A DNA stretch of 64,000 nt from Verrucomicrobiota bacterium. GTDB lineage: Bacteria; Verrucomicrobiota; Kiritimatiellia; CAIVKH01. Numbering within the stretch: position 1 is the first letter of the stretch; every line of letters begins with the position of its first letter. Location: NCBI GenBank assembly GCA_024233345.1, contig JACKPT010000007.1, forward strand, positions 62,001 to 126,000. Direction: 5' to 3'. Of the stretch, positions 34,111 through 42,978 are shown piece by piece. The translations under genes and the position numbers were made by a program. A model generated the notes under the pieces. That model ran no database searches and had not been told where the DNA came from. It saw nothing but the letters and a program-made list of their open reading frames with translations.

Positions 34111-34966
34111 CGGTTGCCGCCGACTTCTCCTCGTGTTTTTCCTTGCCGCCGCTGGTGCCGGTTTCGCGGATGAAACCGCGCCCGAGCCCGTCAATCCCCC
34201 CCTGTTGTGGTTCGATGTCGGAGAGCGACTGCTGTACGATATCTACTGGGGAATTATTCATGTCGCGACCACAGAGGTCACGACCCAGTGGGTGGTGGAG
34301 GAGGGGCAGCCGCTGCGGATCCGGATTACCTACCGGACCAAGAGCAATGGGGTGATTGCCACGGTTTATCCGGTGGATGACATCCTCGAAAGTGTGATCG
34401 ATGCGGAAACCTTTCTCCCGGTATCCTTTCAGAAAAAACAGAGCGAGGGCAACTACCGGTCGGACGAGTTTACGGTATTTGATCACGCCGCCGGCACCAT
34501 GACCTGGCAATCCCGGCTGAATGGAAACGAGCAGACGTATCCGATCGAAGCGGATACCCGCGACCTGATCACCTTGATGTACTATTTTCGCTCCATGTCC
34601 TTTTATGTCGGCAAACAGCTCAACTTCCGGGTCATGGCGGACGAAAAGCTCTATGATTTATACGTAGAGGTGGTGGATAAAGAGAAGATCAACCTGTCGA
34701 AGTACGGCAAGGTTCCATCCTTCCGGTTTGCCCCCCAGGCGGCCTTCCAGGGGTTGTTTGTCCGCAAGGGAAAGGTCACGTTCTGGGTGGCGGATGATGA
34801 CCGGAAGTTGTGCACCCAGATCGAGGCCGAAGTCCCATTGGCCAATGTCCGCCTGAAGCTCCGTGAGGTCACCGGTCCCGGCGATGACCATTGGATTACC
34901 GATCTGAGTGACGCCGCCAAAGAAACCTCATCCCGCCGCGGAAAAATCGGCCCCCGGCGTCGATAG
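34094..34966 (+). CDS. DUF3108 domain secreted protein
   Basis: 290-residue exported protein; the ATG at 34094 has AAAGGA 6 bases upstream. A signal peptide (RRLLLVFFLAAAGAGFA) is followed by a beta-rich domain typical of DUF3108: GERLLYDIYWGIIHVATTEV, VYPVDDILESVIDAETFLP, DTRDLITLMYYFRSM and GKVTFWVADDDRKL. The family is periplasmic, predicted as a lipocalin-like barrel, with no settled function. It starts inside the holA end, so is probably cotranscribed. Confidence 0.84.
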   Translation: MPSMRNGCRRLLLVFFLAAAGAGFADETAPEPVNPPLLWFDVGERLLYDIYWGIIHVATTEVTTQWVVEEGQPLRIRITYRTKSNGVIATVYPVDDILESVIDAETFLPVSFQKKQSEGNYRSDEFTVFDHAAGTMTWQSRLNGNEQTYPIEADTRDLITLMYYFRSMSFYVGKQLNFRVMADEKLYDLYVEVVDKEKINLSKYGKVPSFRFAPQAAFQGLFVRKGKVTFWVADDDRKLCTQIEAEVPLANVRLKLREVTGPGDDHWITDLSDAAKETSSRRGKIGPRRR

Positions 34967-34997
34967 GAATCCTGTTCGCGAGGCTTGACTTCCCTCC

Positions 34998-35573
34998 ATG
35001 CGCGCCTTGGACGACAGTTTGACGGTGATTGACTTTGAAACCACCGGAGCCATTGCCGGTTTCGAGGATGAACCGTGGCAACTGGGGATGGTTCGGGTGG
35101 AACGAGGAGTTTTGGTGATGGAGACCGGTGTGGATCAATTACTGCGGGTGGGAGACCGGCCCTTTCATGCGTCGGCCCCGGGCCGTCACGCCCAGTTGCG
35201 GGATGCGCTTCGTGAGGCCCCGACGCTGGTTTCACTCTGGCCGGTCTACCGGACATGGTGGGGGCGTCCGCTGGTGGCTCACAACGCTGCTACTGAAAAG
35301 AAGTGGCTGGCCAAGACCGCGCCGATGCATCCGGCTGGCCCCTGGATCGATACCCTGAAATTGTCGCGCCGCGCCTTTCCCGGCCTGTCCTCCTATGCCT
35401 TGGGCGATATCCTCCATAGCCGGGGACTGACCGATCAGGTGTGTGCTCTCTCACCCGGTCGGACCGTGCACGATGCCCTGTTTGATGCGGTGGCTTGCGG
35501 GGTACTGCTGTTGCATATTCTGTCCTTGCCGGAATGGACCGATCTGTCGGCAGCGGACCTGGCGAGGGTATAG
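34998..35573 (+). CDS. DnaQ-like 3'-5' exonuclease
   Basis: 191-residue DEDD-superfamily exonuclease. Exo I is VIDFETTG (Asp12, Glu14), Exo II AHNAATEKKWL and Exo III HDALFDAVA with the His of DEDDh enzymes and its Asp five residues on. This stand-alone size fits RNase T/epsilon-like proofreading or DNA repair trimming; the true substrate cannot be told from sequence. It ends 6 bases before the convergent aminotransferase stop. Confidence 0.85.
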   Translation: MRALDDSLTVIDFETTGAIAGFEDEPWQLGMVRVERGVLVMETGVDQLLRVGDRPFHASAPGRHAQLRDALREAPTLVSLWPVYRTWWGRPLVAHNAATEKKWLAKTAPMHPAGPWIDTLKLSRRAFPGLSSYALGDILHSRGLTDQVCALSPGRTVHDALFDAVACGVLLLHILSLPEWTDLSAADLARV

Positions 35574-35579
35574 GAATGC

Positions 35580-36722
35580 TCAGCGCAGAACGGTGTGTAC
35601 GGCTTCGATAACCCGATCGATTTCGCTGTCGGTCAGGGTGGTGCCGCTTGGCAGATAGACGCCTTGCCGGGCGAGGCGGCGGCTGATCGGGAATGCCTCC
35701 GGGGAGGGGCAATAACCGAGTTGATGCAGATACGGTTGCTCATGCATCCCAAGAAAAAAGGGCCGACTGTCCACCCCGAGCGCGTGCAGCCGCTGGATCA
35801 AGGTTGCGCCATCCAGTTGGAGGCTTTCATCCAGCACTATGCCATACATCCAGTAGACATGACCGGAGTCCGGGTCGGACACCGGGTGTTGAAGACCGGG
35901 TACATCCCCGAGACCCTCCCGGTAGCGTTGGGCCAGATGCTGCTTTCGCGCCAATGATTCGTCCAATTTTTCGATCTGGGCCAGCCCAACTGCGGCCTGC
36001 AAGGCGGTGAAGCGCAGGTTGGCCCCGGGGCCGCTCGAACGGAATCGGCGTTCGGGGTCAAAGCCCAACTCCCGGTAGCGCTGGGCGGGTGCAAGAAACG
36101 CAGGGTTGTCAAACAGGATCATGCCGCCTTCACCGGTGGTGACGATCTTGTTTGCGTAAAAACTGAAAACACTGATGTCCCCGAAACTTCCGCAGGGACG
36201 GCCCCGGTAGACCGCGCCATGGGCTTCCGCGGCATCCTCGATCACCTTGAGCTGATGGGCTTCGGCAAGGGACAGCAGGGGATCCATGTCCACGGGGAGG
36301 CCATACATATGCACCGGCATCAGGGCTGCGGTACGATCGGTGAGCGCGGCCCTCGCCGCGTCCGACCGGAGATTCCAGGTGATGGGGTCGACGTCAACAA
36401 ACACGGGAATCAGCCCCTGGCTCAAGACCGCCCGGACACAGGAGATGATGGTGAAGTCCGGGAGAATCACCTCCGAGCCGGGAGGCAGGTTCAGGCAATG
36501 AACGGCCAGTTCCAGTGCGGCGGTCCCGTTATTGACCGCGAGTGCATGGGTCCGATGGCAATGGCTGGCCCACTGGGTTTCGAACGCGTTCACATACCCA
36601 CCGCCTCCAGCCAGGCATCCCTGCGCAAGCGCCTCGCTTGCCCGGGCCTGTTCCCGGTGGTCGATCCATGGCTGGCAGACCGGGATCAAAAGAACACCTT
36701 GGCCTGGTCGCCGGGAAAACAT
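35580..36722 (-). CDS. DegT/DnrJ/EryC1-type PLP aminotransferase
   Basis: Sugar-nucleotide aminotransferase, 380 residues. The catalytic Lys is in SFYANKIVTTGEGG; AVNNGTAALELAV, PDFTIISCV and VIEDAAEAHGA are family motifs. It should transaminate a keto-sugar nucleotide. The ATG at 36722 overlaps the preceding cupin gene by 37 bases; a TTG at 36689 would instead give a 4-base overlap, like the other junctions of this operon, and starts just before the conserved IPV. It is the last of five tightly packed minus-strand genes. Confidence 0.92.
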   Translation of the reverse strand: MFSRRPGQGVLLIPVCQPWIDHREQARASEALAQGCLAGGGGYVNAFETQWASHCHRTHALAVNNGTAALELAVHCLNLPPGSEVILPDFTIISCVRAVLSQGLIPVFVDVDPITWNLRSDAARAALTDRTAALMPVHMYGLPVDMDPLLSLAEAHQLKVIEDAAEAHGAVYRGRPCGSFGDISVFSFYANKIVTTGEGGMILFDNPAFLAPAQRYRELGFDPERRFRSSGPGANLRFTALQAAVGLAQIEKLDESLARKQHLAQRYREGLGDVPGLQHPVSDPDSGHVYWMYGIVLDESLQLDGATLIQRLHALGVDSRPFFLGMHEQPYLHQLGYCPSPEAFPISRRLARQGVYLPSGTTLTDSEIDRVIEAVHTVLR

Positions 36723-37105
36723 CCTGCTCTGGTCTCAACCCACTCACAATCTTCGAGCATGGTAAATGCGTGCCCGCCCTCAAGGATCAGCAGGATGTCG
36801 CCTGCCCGCATGGTAAACGCAGCGATCGGCTGGTCCTGTTGGTTGTATAACTGAACCTCGCTGGAACCCTTGCGGAGGATCAGGCATTCGGGGCAGGTCG
36901 TCAACGTCCGGGGGGCGGAGATATGCTTGTGCCGTTTGACCAGACTGCCCTGCCGGTGAACCAGCAACCCAAGTTGCTGATCCATCGCATGCCGGGTGAA
37001 GAAGGTTGTTTGTTCCGGGTGATGGTCCCCGGGGATGAGGAGGGCGGTCGGGGTGGTGCCATCCAGGAACCACGTGGGTTGGCGGGGTGAGGGCTCAGGT
37101 GTCAT
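36686..37105 (-). CDS. Small cupin-fold protein
   Basis: 139-residue protein with a single cupin domain: LVHRQGSLVKRHKHISA for the first motif (metal-binding His pattern RHKH) and MRAGDILLILEGGHAFTML for the second, with a His in the expected place. Such proteins in polysaccharide clusters are often sugar isomerases, epimerases or WbuC-like proteins. The CPECLILRKGSSEVQLY middle part is typical for the latter. Substrate unknown. It overlaps both neighbours (11 bases upstream). Confidence 0.78.
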   Translation of the reverse strand: MTPEPSPRQPTWFLDGTTPTALLIPGDHHPEQTTFFTRHAMDQQLGLLVHRQGSLVKRHKHISAPRTLTTCPECLILRKGSSEVQLYNQQDQPIAAFTMRAGDILLILEGGHAFTMLEDCEWVETRAGCFPGDQAKVFF

Positions 37106-38579
37106 GGGGGGTAGTCCTGTCTTTTCCGGTAATCCAATCACAAGCCTCGCGGTTTCGGCAATGCACTTCATCCGCTGGGTGATCCTCAAAGTCGGGCAGG
37201 GCTTCGGTGAAGATTCGGCCACAGGCCTCCCGCAGCGGTGGCGGCACAAACACGAGGTCGGCGCGATTCCAGGTCGGGCGGGTGGGTTCGATTGCGGGAA
37301 GAAACGCCCGGCGGATTCGAGCCAGGGCGCAAAAACAGGCAGAATATTCGCTGGCCCGTCGCCACAGACGGGGATGCCGCACCAGGTAGACGGCAAGACG
37401 AAATGGCGTTAGGTGGCCAAAGTACCGCACAATTGTCTGGTGATGATCGTGGGTGATTTTTTCCTTCAGGTTTGCCGGCTTCTCCGGGTCGGGCATCCAT
37501 TTGGGCTCGTACGTTTGCGCATGGAGAAGCAGGTCAACCAGGTTGATCCCCATCCATTCCGGATCGCCTCCCGCAGCCAGCGCCCCCAAACCGCAGAGCA
37601 GACACTTGGAACAGGCGCTGCAAGCACTTTGCTCCGGTCCGACCCGCCAGCAGGAGTATTGATACTTGGCCAGATCCGGATACCGCTTCCACAGGAGTGC
37701 TTGTAGGTGAACCCCATGCAGCGCGCTGGTCATGGATCCTACGGATAGTCCCCACGGCTTGACCAGCGCATCGGCTGCGGCCAGGACCGGAAGGGCATAC
37801 ATGAAATGGTCGAACAAAACCAATTTGCCGTTCACCATCCGATTCTCCGAGACTTCCCGTTCCGAAGCTATCACCACCAGTCCATAGTGGTGGAGATAAG
37901 CGGCGGCAAGGGCATGTGTCAGGTAGACGAGGGTGTCGGTCATGCAGTTCACCGGTATGGAGTAACCCTGGTGAAACGAAAACCCATTGTCCCAGTTGGC
38001 CCGGGTAGTTGCAGTTACTTCAAGCAGTTCAAAGTCCGGATGGTTGGCCATGGCCCGAAGAACTTCGCGTCTTCGCGGGGTCTGGTGATCGTTGAGCGGG
38101 GGCATGGGGGACGTGGTGGCGACAAGGAGAGGGCGGTGTCCACATTCGCGCAACAGGCCCGCCTGGACCATGCTGTCCCGCCCGCCACTGAAACAAGCGG
38201 CCACCCGCGAGTTGGCCGGAATGGGATGGGGATCGGGCAGTATGAGATCGCCATTGATCAGTTCAACCTGCCCCTGCGGACACTGATCGTCACGGGTGGC
38301 ATCGAGGGTATTGCAGACGATTTCGAGCAAGCGTTGCCATCGTGCAAATTCTGATTCGGACAAATGGCATGGCAGGCACACCTGCACCGGACGCAGCAGG
38401 CACCAATGGGTGCATTGGCCCAGCATCGCGATCAAGATCCAGAACCGTTCCGGAATCCGGTCCGCCTGTTCAAGGGCGATCCGGACCTCCGGTTCACGGT
38501 ACAACGCGCCGGTACCAGACCAGCGGAGGGTGACTCCGTCCGAAGTGATGACCGGGCGTTCGAGGCGTACCGCGTTCAT
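37095..38579 (-). CDS. PP-loop ATPase with a C-terminal cysteine cluster
   Basis: 494 residues. The PP-loop SGGRDS (131-136) marks an ATP-pyrophosphatase-fold enzyme that adenylates its substrate. Cys309, 319, 322, 325 and 328 (SACSACSKCLLCG) form a probable zinc or Fe-S site. The family includes QueC, NAD synthetase, WbpG-type N-acetyl sugar amidotransferases and possibly MurL-type epimerases, and the sequence is not clearly any of them. Genes on both sides suggest a substrate in surface polysaccharide synthesis. Start overlaps the glycosyltransferase stop by 4 bases. Confidence 0.75.
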   Translation of the reverse strand: MNAVRLERPVITSDGVTLRWSGTGALYREPEVRIALEQADRIPERFWILIAMLGQCTHWCLLRPVQVCLPCHLSESEFARWQRLLEIVCNTLDATRDDQCPQGQVELINGDLILPDPHPIPANSRVAACFSGGRDSMVQAGLLRECGHRPLLVATTSPMPPLNDHQTPRRREVLRAMANHPDFELLEVTATTRANWDNGFSFHQGYSIPVNCMTDTLVYLTHALAAAYLHHYGLVVIASEREVSENRMVNGKLVLFDHFMYALPVLAAADALVKPWGLSVGSMTSALHGVHLQALLWKRYPDLAKYQYSCWRVGPEQSACSACSKCLLCGLGALAAGGDPEWMGINLVDLLLHAQTYEPKWMPDPEKPANLKEKITHDHHQTIVRYFGHLTPFRLAVYLVRHPRLWRRASEYSACFCALARIRRAFLPAIEPTRPTWNRADLVFVPPPLREACGRIFTEALPDFEDHPADEVHCRNREACDWITGKDRTTPHDT

Positions 38580-39796
38580 GACCCCTGACCATAGAGGGTT
38601 TGAATGTCCCGGGCAAAGACTTTGGCGCCAAACCGCCGGTCAAAGGAGCGGATCGCTTCCTGCCCGATGGTGGCTCTGAGGTCGGGGTCCTGCATGCGGA
38701 TCATGGCCTCGGCGAGGGCTTCGCTGTTCATCGGCGGAACCAGCAGGCCGGTGATTCCATCGGCAATATCTTCCCGGAGGCCGTCGATGGCGGAGCAGAC
38801 AACGGGTTTACCGAGTTGCATGGCTTCCAGCATGGCGAGGGCGCCGCTTTCCTCGCGGAGCGATGGCTGTACATAAATATCCGCTAGGTTCAGCCAGGGT
38901 CGTACATCCTCCACAAAACCAGTGAAGAGGACGCGATCACCGATTCCGAGGGCGTGAGCGAGTTTGCGATGGTGCCCCATCATCGGGCCCCCGCCCACGA
39001 TGCAGAGCTTACCCGGCTGTCCCCGGTGGGCCAGTCTGGCCATGGCCTCAATTAGAATATCCGTTCCTTTCTTGGGCCGTTGAAGGGTGATGGTCAGATA
39101 CAGCGGACCCTCCCGACCCAGCCAGGCCTCTCCTTCCGGTGCCCGGGTCGGGAACGGGGGAAGAAAAACCGATTCCGGACCATAGTGGACCTTGCGAATC
39201 GGCACCTGGCTCCCATGATGCTGTTTGATCAGCGCCTGCACAGAGTCATAATTCACCCCGACCACATCTGCGGCGAGGACGGCCCGGTGTTCGCAAGGCG
39301 CAGCCATACGTTGCACCCAGGCGACTTCGATTCGCTGGCGCAGTCGCTCCCGCCCCCATGGATAATGTCCCAGGGCATCCAACTGGGCCTGGCATTCCAC
39401 AGCATAGACCGTGTACATACTCATGATGAACCGGGGGGAGTCTGGGCCCAGGCGTGCCTTCAGCAGCGCCCCGGCATAACTCCAGACCCCAAACCCATGG
39501 ATCGCATCCACCGGGTGATCCCGCGTAAACTCACCCATGCCCTGGGCGAGGGTGGGGGCATGAAACCGGATCATGGTTTGCCGGTGGGCCAGGCCCCGGT
39601 CCGCCATGCGATGCACCGTACCAAAATCGGTTTCCACATCCCTCGCCCGGTCTGAAACACAAAAAAGGTGGGGGTGAAAACCCGCGGCAAGCGCGGCCCG
39701 GGCATGGGCGCGGACGTAAGCGCAGTGCCCGCCGCCAATTTCCTCCAGTGGATCGCGACCGCTGATCAGAATGACATGAGGCATTGGGGTCTTCAT
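38576..39796 (-). CDS. GT4 family glycosyltransferase
   Basis: 406-residue retaining glycosyltransferase with two Rossmann domains. Donor-binding features: LYLTITLQRPKKGTDILIEA, KLCIVGGGPMMGHH, RVLFTGFVEDV, and the EX7E-type motif PSLREESGALAMLEAMQLGKPVV. An N-terminal GGGHCAYVRAHARAALAAGF loop is also typical. It starts at 39796 (ATGA overlap with crcB) or at a Met 4 codons on. Probably adds a sugar to a lipid-linked or surface glycan. Confidence 0.88.
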   Translation of the reverse strand: MKTPMPHVILISGRDPLEEIGGGHCAYVRAHARAALAAGFHPHLFCVSDRARDVETDFGTVHRMADRGLAHRQTMIRFHAPTLAQGMGEFTRDHPVDAIHGFGVWSYAGALLKARLGPDSPRFIMSMYTVYAVECQAQLDALGHYPWGRERLRQRIEVAWVQRMAAPCEHRAVLAADVVGVNYDSVQALIKQHHGSQVPIRKVHYGPESVFLPPFPTRAPEGEAWLGREGPLYLTITLQRPKKGTDILIEAMARLAHRGQPGKLCIVGGGPMMGHHRKLAHALGIGDRVLFTGFVEDVRPWLNLADIYVQPSLREESGALAMLEAMQLGKPVVCSAIDGLREDIADGITGLLVPPMNSEALAEAMIRMQDPDLRATIGQEAIRSFDRRFGAKVFARDIQTLYGQGS

Positions 39797-40179
39797 CGGG
39801 TGATCAGCGAAACCAGAGCCATGCCCCCGATAAACGCGGTCATGCTGAGGGCCAGTGTGCCCACCAGGTACAGGCCCGCCCCCCCGATGTTACCATTCTT
39901 AAACAGGTGGTGGGACTCCAGGATCAAGGACGACATGGTGGTAAAGCCTCCGCACAAACCGGTGGCCAGCAGGAGTCGCACTTCCGCCGACATCCACGAA
40001 ACCTGGCCGACCGCCTGGGTAATCATGCCGATCAAGAAACAGCCCAACATATTCGCGGCCAGCGTACCGAGGGAAAAGATTTGTTCGGACCGATACAGAA
40101 AGATCGCGGTCAGATACCGCAGGATCGAGCCGGCAAAGCCGCCCGCCCCCACCAGTAGACACGCTTTCAGCGCGTTCAC
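39793..40179 (-). CDS. crcB: Fluoride channel CrcB/Fluc
   Basis: 128-residue, four-helix membrane protein that exports fluoride as an antiparallel dimer. GGFAGSILRYL, GTLAANMLGCFLIG (with the family Asn) and the GLCGGFTTMSS pore motif are diagnostic. The start is GTG at 40179 with GGGGAG 5 bases before. It is the first gene of the operon that continues with glycosyltransferase, PP-loop, cupin and aminotransferase genes; I see no fluoride riboswitch upstream. Confidence 0.92.
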   Translation of the reverse strand: MNALKACLLVGAGGFAGSILRYLTAIFLYRSEQIFSLGTLAANMLGCFLIGMITQAVGQVSWMSAEVRLLLATGLCGGFTTMSSLILESHHLFKNGNIGGAGLYLVGTLALSMTAFIGGMALVSLITR

Positions 40180-40425
40180 CCGCGCTCCCCGGTTGCTTCG
40201 GCGACCTGGGCCATGAGGGATTTCCCCCAGGTCCCGCCCCGGAACATTTCGAGCCTGACTTCTGTGTTTCGCATTGCCTAGTGATACGGAATCCCGGTCG
40301 GCATGGCAAACGGTATGTCCGGTTCGACGCCTGTCCGCATCGGCGGTTCCACAGCCGTGATGGCGGCGGCCGGGCCGGAATCAATCCGGGCTGTAACCAC
40401 TTCCCAAGCCGGCAAGAACTCCTGC
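40180..40425. other. Divergent intergenic region between crcB and the NDP kinase gene
   Basis: The full gap is 313 bases including the promoter at 40426. I find no gene, RNA or clear crcB fluoride-riboswitch fold in it. Confidence 0.5.
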
Positions 40426-40454
40426 TTGAACTTGCCCTGTCTTTTTCGTAGGGT
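40426..40454 (+). promoter_or_regulatory. Candidate promoter of the NDP kinase gene
   Basis: TTGAAC (40426-40431), 17-base spacer, TAGGGT (40449-40454); CCGGAGG precedes the ATG at 40493. Confidence 0.45.
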
Positions 40455-40492
40455 TCGCGGCCAATCTCGGACAATTTAACCCGGAGGGCAGC

Positions 40493-41656
40493 ATGGCCAA
40501 GGAATTAGCATTTGTTTTAGTGGATCCCTATATCATTTCAAAATCCAGAACCGGCGGCGTACTCAGCCGAATTGTCAGCCGCACCGGTTTGGAACTGGTG
40601 GCGGCCCGGATGTTCGGGCCCAGTCAGGAGCTGGTCGAGGAATATGCCCAGGCGATTCGCACCATGAAGGATCTCGAACCGCAGGAGGCCGAATTGATCG
40701 CCGACTATGTTCTGCACAAGGTCGGGCCTGATCCCAAGTCGGGTAAGCGGCGCCGGAATTTACTCCTGTTGTTCGAAGGTGAGTCCGCAGTCTCCAAAGT
40801 GTCCAAGGCGGTCGGTCATCCCCGTCCCCATGCTGAATCCGGGGAGACGGTGCGGGACACCTTCGGTGATTTCATTGTCGAAGAGGATGGCAAGCCGGCC
40901 TACTTCGAGCCTGCGGTTTTTACTGCTCATTCCAAGGAATCCGCCGGTTCGATCTTGAAGCTACTGGCCAAATACAGTGCGTCTGACGGCGGGGTCATCG
41001 ACGATGCCGAAGGGGTTCCGGAGGGGGAGGACATACAGCGCACCCTGGTGATCCTCAAACCGGACAACTTTCAATATCCGAGTTCCCGCCCCGGCAATAT
41101 TATCGACCTGTTTTCAGCATCGGGACTTCGCATCATCGGGGCCAAGGTTCACCGCATGAGTGTGGCGGAGGGCGAGGAATTCTATGGTCCGGTCCGCGAA
41201 GTCTTGCGCAACAAGCTGAAGGCGCCGGTGGCGGAGCGGGCAACCGCCGCCCTGACCGAGGAATTTGGATTTTCCATTCCCGAAGAGATCAAGACCCAGA
41301 TCGGGGAATTGGTCGGACCCTGTTTCGGCGATGAGCAGTTTTACCAGATTATCCAGTTCATGGCTGGTGACAAACCGACCGAGGTCAAACCGGAAGACAA
41401 GGCCAAGCCGGGCAAGGAACGGTGTCTGGTCTTGATCTATAAGGGAAAACAGGCGGTCGATCGGATCCGCACCATTCTCGGCCCCACCGATCCCAGCAAG
41501 GCCTCTCCGGGTTCTGTCCGGAAGGAATATGGCAAAGATATCATGATCAATGCCGCCCACGCCTCCGACTCACCCGAGAATGCGGTCCGGGAGATGGGGA
41601 TCGTGAAACCCGAGGCCGATACTATTGCCGAGCTTGTTGCCCGGCATTATGCTTGA
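40493..41656 (+). CDS. Tandem-domain nucleoside diphosphate kinase-like protein
   Basis: 387 residues, against about 140 for ordinary Ndk: two Ndk-like domains in one chain, about 1-165 and 180-387. Domain 2 keeps the KPD phosphate-binding motif (189-191) and the active-site His356 in NAAHASDSPENA. Domain 1 has VDP instead of KPD and FTAHSKES (His146), so its activity is uncertain. A Lys/Glu-rich linker inside domain 2 (290-308) is unusual. The protein probably makes NTPs from NDPs; degenerate domain 1 may regulate. It is 24 bases before the aminotransferase gene. Confidence 0.82.
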   Translation: MAKELAFVLVDPYIISKSRTGGVLSRIVSRTGLELVAARMFGPSQELVEEYAQAIRTMKDLEPQEAELIADYVLHKVGPDPKSGKRRRNLLLLFEGESAVSKVSKAVGHPRPHAESGETVRDTFGDFIVEEDGKPAYFEPAVFTAHSKESAGSILKLLAKYSASDGGVIDDAEGVPEGEDIQRTLVILKPDNFQYPSSRPGNIIDLFSASGLRIIGAKVHRMSVAEGEEFYGPVREVLRNKLKAPVAERATAALTEEFGFSIPEEIKTQIGELVGPCFGDEQFYQIIQFMAGDKPTEVKPEDKAKPGKERCLVLIYKGKQAVDRIRTILGPTDPSKASPGSVRKEYGKDIMINAAHASDSPENAVREMGIVKPEADTIAELVARHYA

Positions 41657-41680
41657 AGCATACATTCAGGAGATTCCGTC

Positions 41681-42871
41681 ATGTTTGAACAGGTACAAGC
41701 CGCACCCCCGGATCCCATTCTTGGCCTGACCGAGGCGTGGAAAAGTGATCCCAACCCGCAGAAGATCAATCTGGGGGTAGGGGTCTACAAGGATGACCAG
41801 GGAACGACCCCGATTTTGCCCTCGGTGAAGCAGGCCGAAGCGAACATTCTGGCCAATGGAACCAGTAAATCCTACATGCCGATCGGCGGATCTCCGGCGT
41901 ATCGGGATGCGGTCCAATCCATGCTGTTAGGCGAAGGGCACCCGCTGATCGCGGAAAAACGGATAGCCACCGCTCACACCCCGGGCGGTACCGGCGGTCT
42001 CCGGGTCGGTGCGGATCTGCTCAAGACGCTCCTTCCCGAGGCCACGGTCTGGATGAGTTCGCCCACCTGGGCAAATCACAAGGGGATTTTCAAGGCCGCG
42101 GGCTTTGCCCAAGCGGACTATCCCTATTATGACCCGGCCTCCAAGACGCTGGACTTTGATGCGATGATCGCCGCACTCGACCAGGTGCCTGCGGGCGACA
42201 TTGTCTTGCTGCATGTCTGCTGTCATAACCCCACCGGGGTTGACCCCACCCCCGGGCAGTGGGAGCAGATTGCCGCGACCGCCGCCGCACATGGATGGCT
42301 GCCTTTTCTGGATTTTGCCTATCAGGGATTCGGTGTCGGGATTGAAGAGGACCGGGCCGGCTTGCTGGCGATTGCCGAGGCATGCCCCGAGTTTGTTGTG
42401 GCCAGTTCCTTTTCCAAGAATTTTGGCCTCTATCAGGACCGCACCGGTGCCCTGTCCATCGTATCCGGTTCCGCCGGAACCGTTGCTGCCGTCTACAGCA
42501 ATCTACTGGTTACGATCCGGGTCAATTACTCGAATCCGCCCGCACATGGAGGCTTAATTGTGGAGGAAATCCTTGGTGACAAGGCATTGACCAACCAATG
42601 GCTTGCCGAGCTCGCGGGAATGAGGGAGCGCATCGCCGGGGTACGAAAGGATCTGGTCAAGGCACTGGATGACCGAAGTGTCCCCGGTGACCGCGCCTTC
42701 TTGATTCAGCAGAAGGGGATGTTTTCCTTCAGCGGCTTGACCGACGATCAGGTCCGACGGTTGCGCGAAGAAAAAAGCATCTATATCGTCAAGGGCGGCC
42801 GCATCAATGTTGCCGGTATAACCGCCGCCAATCTGGACTATCTGGCCGATGCGATTGCCGGGGTGATGTAA
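41681..42871 (+). CDS. Aspartate/aromatic amino-acid aminotransferase
   Basis: Class I PLP aminotransferase of the AspC/TyrB subgroup, 396 residues. N-terminal PPDPILGLTEAWKSDPNPQK, INLGVGVYKDDQG, the HVCCHNPTGVDPT motif (Asn-Pro-Thr-Gly) and SFSKNFGLYQDRTG containing the Schiff-base Lys are all diagnostic. AspC and TyrB cannot be separated safely. Linked to the NDP kinase gene upstream. Confidence 0.92.
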   Translation: MFEQVQAAPPDPILGLTEAWKSDPNPQKINLGVGVYKDDQGTTPILPSVKQAEANILANGTSKSYMPIGGSPAYRDAVQSMLLGEGHPLIAEKRIATAHTPGGTGGLRVGADLLKTLLPEATVWMSSPTWANHKGIFKAAGFAQADYPYYDPASKTLDFDAMIAALDQVPAGDIVLLHVCCHNPTGVDPTPGQWEQIAATAAAHGWLPFLDFAYQGFGVGIEEDRAGLLAIAEACPEFVVASSFSKNFGLYQDRTGALSIVSGSAGTVAAVYSNLLVTIRVNYSNPPAHGGLIVEEILGDKALTNQWLAELAGMRERIAGVRKDLVKALDDRSVPGDRAFLIQQKGMFSFSGLTDDQVRRLREEKSIYIVKGGRINVAGITAANLDYLADAIAGVM

Positions 42872-42978
42872 AACCGCCTGATCGCGGGATTGACTTTTCC
42901 CCCGATTTGGGGCTGGATGGTTGCTCAATTCGACCGGCATGAAGCCGTTTGTAAAACCTTAAACTTGTGGAGTGAATC

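Noticed and set aside
40180..40320. Fluoride riboswitch before crcB
   Set aside because: I looked for the conserved pseudoknot and GG...GAUGG...CUGAUG pattern on the minus strand and did not find it.
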